Shown one piece after another: positions 59,083 to 64,000 of a stretch of 64,000 nucleotides of DNA. The DNA is taken from the NCBI GenBank assembly GCA_010645155.1, contig CM021315.1:5458820-5522819 (forward strand), read 5' to 3'. Position 1 is the first letter of the stretch. The number at the start of each line of letters is the position of its first letter. The DNA is from Tigriopus japonicus. Lineage: Eukaryota; Arthropoda; Copepoda; Harpacticoida; Harpacticidae. The notes under the pieces were generated by a model. The model was not told where the DNA came from and ran no database searches. It was given only the letters and a program-made list of their open reading frames with translations. The position numbers were made by a program, and so were the translations under genes.

Positions 59083-59354
59083 CCTCTGTTTTGAAAATAG
59101 TCGTCGACACAATTGGGCAACTCCTAATGGTCAAAAAACGGTTATGATTAAACGCAAGAGGGTTATTTTAAGGTTTGGTATCAGTGGTTTGTGACTGATA
59201 AATATAATACGTACAGCATGGGAGATCAATTTGGAAACCCAGTAATTTTTTAATCAAACAACTATGGTAGAATGAAAATCTTCGATTTTTTCACATGAAC
59301 TGTTATCAGTTAATACAACTCTTTCATTACAACCACATTAAAAATGGCTGCCTT

Positions 59355-59520
59355 TTTGAAGCTAGGGGATTGGCCTTTGAAGCTAGGGGATTGGCCTTTG
59401 AAGCTAGGGGATTGGCCTTTGAAGCTAGGGGATTGGCCTTTGAAGCTAGGGGATTGGCCTTTGAAGCTAGGGGATTGGCCTTGAAGCTAGGGGATTGGCC
59501 TTTGAAGTCAGGAGATGACC
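59355..59520 (+). repeat. 21-bp minisatellite, about eight units
   Basis: Units of CCTTTGAAGCTAGGGGATTGG repeat almost without change and then decay into related 18-20-bp units (to about 59580). In one plus frame they encode FEARGLA repeats. A one-base deletion in a late unit shifts the frame, and no start or splice context supports translation. Confidence 0.9.
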
Positions 59521-59617
59521 TTTAAATTTAAGGATGGCCTTTAACTATAGGGATGACAATTGAAGTTAGGGAATGGGCTTTAAATTTAAGGGATGGGCTT
59601 CACGTGTCAATGTGGAT

Positions 59618-60090
59618 TTACTCCTCCCTTTTGATCACTGTTCCGGTGCAAGGTGTGACTTGGCCGTCGACTTGGGCATTGGCCTCAGCATTGGCCGCAG
59701 CATTGGTCTGGGCGTCGGCTTCCACAACGGCTGGAACAGCCACAGCCTCAACAGCAGCGGCGACCTCGGAACTGGTTCCAACTACAGCCTTAAGGTCGTC
59801 GGCCCGGTCTTCTGCCGCCCTGGCCACAGCCTTGGCCACATCCCTGGCCGCATCCCTGGCCACATTCCTCATTGCCCACTCGGCATCCTCGGTGACCTGG
59901 GAAACTTCTGGGCGGGTCCTAAACAAGTTTCTGGAGAGATTATACAGTATTAGAACATCATCAAGTTTAACTTGACAAAACTCTTACTGTCTCAATTTGA
60001 CGGCCTCGGACTTGGCCTCCTTGGCCTCTAGTGCCAACTCTGCCAGGGCAGTGGCGATTTCCCCAACGTCTACTTCACTGCAGCTGCGGA
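59618..60090 (-). CDS. Alanine-rich helical protein, last two exons (partial)
   Basis: Two exons on the minus strand, 60090-59988 and 59930-59618, with a 57-bp GT-AG intron. The upstream acceptor (CCCTCCTTTTCTATCGAAATAG) is strong, so the gene continues upstream, but I could not find its first exon. The visible 138 residues are rich in Ala, Glu and Val, with long helical stretches (EIATALAELALEAKEAKSEA, RDAARDVAKAVARAAEDRAD), a single pair of Cys and the end VTPCTGTVIKREE. This amphipathic composition suggests a coiled or helical protein; no family is recognised. The opposite strand is also open and Ala/Ser-rich, but lacks this splice consistency. Confidence 0.6.
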
Positions 60091-60796
60091 CTATTTCGAT
60101 AGAAAAGGAGGGACAAGTTTTAAGCTTATGTTTGATATCATTTGATAAAAAGTTTCAAGGCCCTATGCTCATTACAAGCTTTGAAGATGAGGCATGCCTC
60201 TTGATAAGGGGAGTGAACCCGGATTCTGGGTTTGATTTCATGCAAAATCATGTGCACAAAATTACTAATTATTCGATTGGGTTCAGTCAATAGCCTGAGT
60301 TTCAATGAGCAGAAAAAGACCGCCATTGTCTCACGAAATTCCATGTAATAATGAAAGAAACATGGTCTAACCAACAACAACATTTGAACCCAAGCCCTAT
60401 GAGGAAGACCACAGACCAGCTCCAGACTTCTCATCCCTAGCTAAGCAGGCAGACCGCCGCGACAATACGAAGTTCCATGACCTCTAGATGACTCAGGCTG
60501 TATTTTCTGGATTGACTCTGAGAATCAAACTTCGATTCAAAAAGGATAGTGCGTTACAAACAAGGTCGAGCACCCTATGACGTAACGTGAGAAACCATCC
60601 TTTTTAAGATTGTTGTTAGGTAATCCCTCGTAGAGAGCGTTTTTGGTGATGTCAGAATTGAGATATCTCTAATTAATTTGTCTATGGGAAGACGTACTTG
60701 TCGTCTAATAAACGGTGCATTAGAATACCCATTCTGCGTCCTTTAATAAAGATGCCTTTAATCTAACATAAAGATGAAAATTTTTCTAACAAAAAG

Positions 60797-60902
60797 ATGA
60801 ATTTTTTTTCCATCTGCATGATTCTTGTCGCAACCCTAATAGCGTGGAGTGTTCAACGGAATGTGCGGTTGGTCTGCCTGCCACCATCCCCGGGCAGCAA
60901 GG
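60797..60902 (+). CDS. Candidate signal-peptide exon
   Basis: An ATG at 60797 opens MNFFSICMILVATLIAWSVQ, a plausible signal peptide, and runs to a perfect GTAAGT donor at 60903. The alternative frame of the same exon reads DSCRNPNSVECSTECAVG, which looks like a cysteine-rich extracellular segment, so the coding frame is uncertain. No downstream exon could be joined with confidence. Confidence 0.35.
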
Positions 60903-60972
60903 CAGTAAGTATAATCACAAAACCTCAAAGAAATGAACTTCCTCTTCCGGAAAAAAGTCGGTTAGAGAACGC

Positions 60973-61031
60973 CTATGGACGGCAGTCGGAGTCATTAGCA
61001 TGCTACATAGACGCTGACAAGACAGCTGACT
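60973..61031 (+). repeat. 59-bp segment duplicated in inverted orientation
   Basis: This segment (CTATGGACGGCAGTCGGAGT...) matches the reverse complement of 63896-63954 with three substitutions. In one frame it encodes YGRQSESLACYIDADKTAD. Confidence 0.85.
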
Positions 61032-61089
61032 CAGGCCAGTCAAGCCATCCCTCTAATTGCACTCACTGTCTTGACTATCAGTGTTGTTG

Positions 61090-61197
61090 GAGGGGTCGTC
61101 GCGATACAAACGTATGCACGACCGAGTTGAACTGATGTCTCGATACAAACCTATGCACGACCGAGTTGAACTGATGTCTCGATACAAACGTATGTAC
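61090..61197 (+). repeat. 39-bp coding tandem repeat
   Basis: Two full units and most of a third of a 39-bp sequence starting CGATACAAACGTATGCACGA; a diverged unit reappears after the inserted element at 62451-62510. Confidence 0.85.
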
Positions 61198-62442
61198 AAC
61201 CGATCCGGATCCGATCGGATTCGGATTCGTTCGGATTGACGCAAGAATTTTCGGATTCGGATTCGTTCGGATTTTAGCGGGAATTTTCGGATTCGGATTC
61301 GTTCGGATTCGCCAAAAGCAGTCGGATTCGGATTCGGATTTGCGAAATATTTTTCGGATCCGACATAATCCGAAACCAATCCGAAGTTTTCATTTTACTG
61401 TTTTATTTCAATTCACAATATTTTCATTGTGAGACCTTTTTTGTTTGATGATTTAAATGCAGTCAATCTCCTGCCTTCAACTCTGAAGTTTTTAATGACT
61501 CCACAAGGTATTTTAATGTTTCAGATTTTACCAATTAAATAATAGCATTTGCAGATCAAAGAATTCCATATTAAGAGAATCATAGAAAGGTTTTGTAGTA
61601 AAAAAGGCATCAAAAAGTTACAAAACGTCTTCATAGCAAAACCATCCTATATGAATAAAGTAAAGATTTTGCCAAGTATTCACACCTGGATTTCAATTAA
61701 GTGCGTAAATATCAGCCCACTTGACACCAAACTGATTTAAAGATAAAATTGTTTTTGACCCATTTAATTACGCAGTTTTTTCTGCATTTGACTGTTGGTA
61801 TGATCGTGATTTTTTGAATTAATATCCTTTTGTAAACACTTCAACATATTTGGTTCATTTTGGGAAATTCTATTGTGCAAAGAGCATTCATTAATTTGCC
61901 CTAAATGTCCTGAAATATTTTGCCTAAAAAACAAGAAAATGCTTATTTATTCCTAGAAAATGTCAAAATGTTTAAAAAATCAAGGCTAAATGTGAAAATT
62001 TTAATAAAATATATTATATTGAAAAGAATATGTTCTGGGCACTTCTAGTTGAAATAGTGTTGTTATTTCCAATTTAGGCCAAAATAATAAAATAATCAGA
62101 TTTAAATCGGAATGAGCAAAAAATTTTTGGATTAATGTCTGATTGAGCTAAAATTTTTCGGATTTTTTCGGATTATCGCCAAATTTTCGGATTTTTTTCG
62201 GATTTTGCGCCAAATTTTCGGATTCGGATTCGTTCGGATTCGGCAGAACATTTTCGGATTCGGATTCGTTCGGATTGGGCAAAAATTTTCGGATTCGGAT
62301 TCGTTCGGATTGAGTAGCAAATTTTCGGATTCGGATTCGTTCGGATTGAATGGAAGCTGTCGGATTCGGGTTCGGATTCGGATTACAGAAATCCAGTTCG
62401 GATTGGATTTTGGGGACCTTTCGGATCCGATGCACAGCTCTA
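61198..62442. mobile_element. GGATTCG-repeat element, 1,245 bp, 8-bp target duplication
   Basis: Clusters of GGATTCGGATTCGTTCGGAT repeats at 61203-61385 and 62150-62440 flank a ~760-bp AT-rich core. The 8-bp sequence GTATGTAC occurs at both borders (61190-61197 and 62443-62450). The right end on the reverse strand is TAGAGCTGTGCATCGGATCC; the left begins AACCGATCCGGATCCGATCG, so terminal inverted repeats are imperfect. No transposase frame is present. An 8-bp duplication and subterminal repeats fit a hAT-like non-autonomous element. Confidence 0.68.
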
Positions 62443-62624
62443 GTATGTACTACGCTAGTATGTACGACCGAGTTGAACTGACGTCGCGAGACAAACGGAT
62501 GTACTACCTAGAGCAGGAACCTCTCACCACAGGACGCGAACTTCAGCTGACGCGTAGCCCAATGAGGCCCTTAAAACGGTGCGGCTCTGCAGTGAATTTG
62601 AACGACATTGCCAAAAAACGATAG

Positions 62625-63410
62625 AAATAGGTGTTTGATAGCAAACATCGCTTCAGAACATTGTTGTACCATTAGATAGCGCTCCTTTTCCTACCATTCA
62701 TTTTTATAATGCTGCTTTCTGTTCTCGGGAATTAGTCAAAACTGAGCTCCTTCAGACCAATATCTCGCACAAAATGGAGAATGGATCTCGAATAAATGCA
62801 TATGTAACTTAAATATAATAATACCAACTTCAGACAACGAGTTCAGTTATACTTCGATCAAGTTTCATGAAGATTGGGCGTCTTTTTAGAAAACTGTGGC
62901 CATGTTATTAACAATGAAACTCACAGCCACAGTATCCACACTCTTCCCCATAAAAACATCATTTTTAGTCAGCATTTTATCGTCTGAAATCCTTGAAATC
63001 CATTAGATGCCAAATATTAACATTTTGATCAGCCAAACCGAGAGGAAGCACGAGATTAAACAATTTTTTTGTCAACTAATAGTTGAGTTGTTGATGATTC
63101 CCTCACACTGATTATTCATGCAGAATGCAGTGAAGAACAGATCACTCTCATGGAGCACTGTATTCTTCGCTTTGATGGTGTTGTTTGGTACTTATAATCT
63201 GAAACCATTGGTATTTCAGGATAGGTTGAATGGGTTGATAATGAGTGGTGAATGTGATTTACCCAAGAGTGGGTTGCATTTAATTATCTCTAAGAGACAG
63301 AAACACAAACTAGAATGATGTCTAGACAATTTGTTCACTGATTTAGTACAAAATATTGAATATTGAGTCCATAACACTTGCCTATCGTTCACTCCAGAGG
63401 GCCTCATTGG
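62625..63410. other. No supportable gene
   Basis: AT-rich sequence with only short open frames. One at 63118-63318 has a hydrophobic stretch (STVFFALMVLFG) but no splice or family support. Confidence 0.4.
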
Positions 63411-63574
63411 GCTCTCAAAAACAACAACAAACAGCTGTCTTCGCATCCTCTTCTGTAAGTAAATCCATGCCTAGAGACGCACTACCGAGTACTACTACTA
63501 GTATCACTACTACTGATGGATACAAGTTCGAGATGAACGAACGACTGCAGGAAGGAGCTGTCACTCCAGAGTGA
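63404..63574 (+). CDS. Candidate terminal exon, Ser/Thr-rich tail
   Basis: A good acceptor (TATCGTTCACTCCAG, ending near 63397-63403) precedes an open frame with LGSQKQQQTAVFASS and SMPRDALPSTTTSITTTD, ending GAVTPE and a stop at 63574. Composition resembles a cytoplasmic tail. A GTAAGT donor at 63450 offers an alternative exon end. It might belong to the same broken gene as the 61-62.6 kb exons, but no join is shown. Confidence 0.3.
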   Translation, partial: SLGSQKQQQTAVFASSSVSKSMPRDALPSTTTSITTTDGYKFEMNERLQEGAVTPE

Positions 63575-63895
63575 TTTGAAGGCATGAACTTAATTTCACG
63601 TAGTTGAGGCTCTGTTTTTTAACTAGATTAGGGAGGCAACGAAATTTGTGTTCAATTTAGGGTCCATACCACCTTTGGCAGTCTTCTTTAGATTTAAGTT
63701 TCTGACCTGTCTGAAGCCTTTACTCAGATTTGATATTCTTATAACCTCCAACAAGGGTGATTGAAGATGCTCAAAATGGCATGGCCTATATCTAATGTAT
63801 TAACAGATCACTTGTATTTGATTACTTCACGTCTACAACGCACATATTTTGACCCAATGGCATGGCTTTACGTCCACTATATCTGGCAAACCTGA

Positions 63896-63954
63896 AGTCA
63901 GCTGTCGTGTCGGCGTCTATGTAGCATGCTAGTGACTCCGACTGCCGTCCATAG
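63896..63954 (-). repeat. Inverted copy of the 60973-61031 segment
   Basis: The reverse complement matches at 56 of 59 positions. The copies are 2.9 kb apart and lie on opposite strands. Confidence 0.85.
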
Positions 63955-63975
63955 AGAACGCCAACCACGAAACGG

Positions 63976-64000
63976 GGCTGCCAAGTAATTGGAGACCAAA
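63976..64000. mobile_element. Terminus of a second 1.28-kb-type hAT-like element, cut by window end
   Basis: GGGCTGCCAAGTAATTGGAG continues to ACCAAA and matches the right terminus of the 51556-52837 element on the reverse strand (GGGCTGCCAGGTAATTGGAG). Only the first ~25 bp are in the window. Confidence 0.65.

Larger units (their letters stand above)
61084..62624 (+). pseudogene. Coding repeat exon split by a transposon
   Basis: Before the element, a 39-bp unit repeats and encodes SRYKRMHDRVELM; after it the same unit resumes (MYDRVELTSRDKRMYY) and continues as LEQEPLTTGRELQLTRSPMR to NLNDIAKKR and a stop at 62622. A possible acceptor precedes 61084. The 1,245-bp element between 61198 and 62442 brings in stops, so this copy is probably disrupted unless the element is spliced out. 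Just upstream another frame encodes a membrane-like segment (IPLIALTVLTISVVGGVV), hinting at a transmembrane protein. The family is unknown. Confidence 0.45.

Noticed and set aside
59553..59975. Plus-strand Ala/Ser/Thr-rich frame opposite the alanine-rich gene
   Set aside because: Minus-strand frame has consistent GT-AG splicing and a helical protein pattern; the plus frame is its complement in composition.
1..64000. CRISPR arrays, bacterial operons or prophage features
   Set aside because: Introns, eukaryotic tRNA structure and arthropod genes show that this is nuclear animal DNA; no spaced direct-repeat array was seen.

Overview
The window is animal nuclear DNA. Genes are split by many short GT-AG introns (often 50-80 bp) and there are many decayed transposons. 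A secreted cuticle protein with a Rebers-Riddiford chitin-binding domain points to an arthropod. The compact introns fit a crustacean such as a copepod, but that last step is inference. All gene models were built by hand, by matching reading-frame phase across splice sites. No transcript evidence was available.

Layout. Positions 1-8.2 kb hold no gene I can support. At 8.2-11.6 kb (+) lies a 1,077-residue resilin-like cuticle protein. It meets, tail to tail, a seven-exon MFS monocarboxylate-type transporter (11.66-17.02 kb, -), whose first intron carries an 881-bp Tc1/mariner remnant. A 793-bp Mutator-like MITE with 9-bp target duplications lies at 17.7-18.5 kb. At 19.6-24.2 kb two related genes are transcribed head to head, with only 87 bp between their start codons. 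Each encodes a secreted protein with two copies of a ten-cysteine module that I cannot assign to a known domain. A tRNA-Arg(UCU) gene sits inside the first intron of the plus-strand partner. From 24.4 to 42.8 kb (-) is a complete ten-exon gamma-type syntrophin gene (561 residues: PDZ, split PH, C-terminal SU region).

From about 44.7 to 59.1 kb the window is a transposon graveyard. It contains an LTR-retrotransposon gag remnant cut by a mariner remnant, two inverted ~1.97-kb foldback elements, a broken hAT transposase, Ty3/Gypsy and LINE fragments, and nested non-autonomous hAT-like elements with visible target duplications. From 59.3 to 64 kb there is a 21-bp minisatellite and the last two exons of an alanine-rich gene (-). 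There is also a fragmentary gene region (+) whose 39-bp coding repeat is split by a 1,245-bp element full of GGATTCG repeats.

How the genes relate. The cuticle protein acts in the extracellular matrix. The ten-cysteine proteins are predicted to be secreted. Syntrophin is an adaptor of the dystrophin complex beneath the membrane, and the MFS protein is a solute carrier. They do not form one pathway. The clearest functional unit is the divergent ten-cysteine gene pair, which probably shares a promoter.
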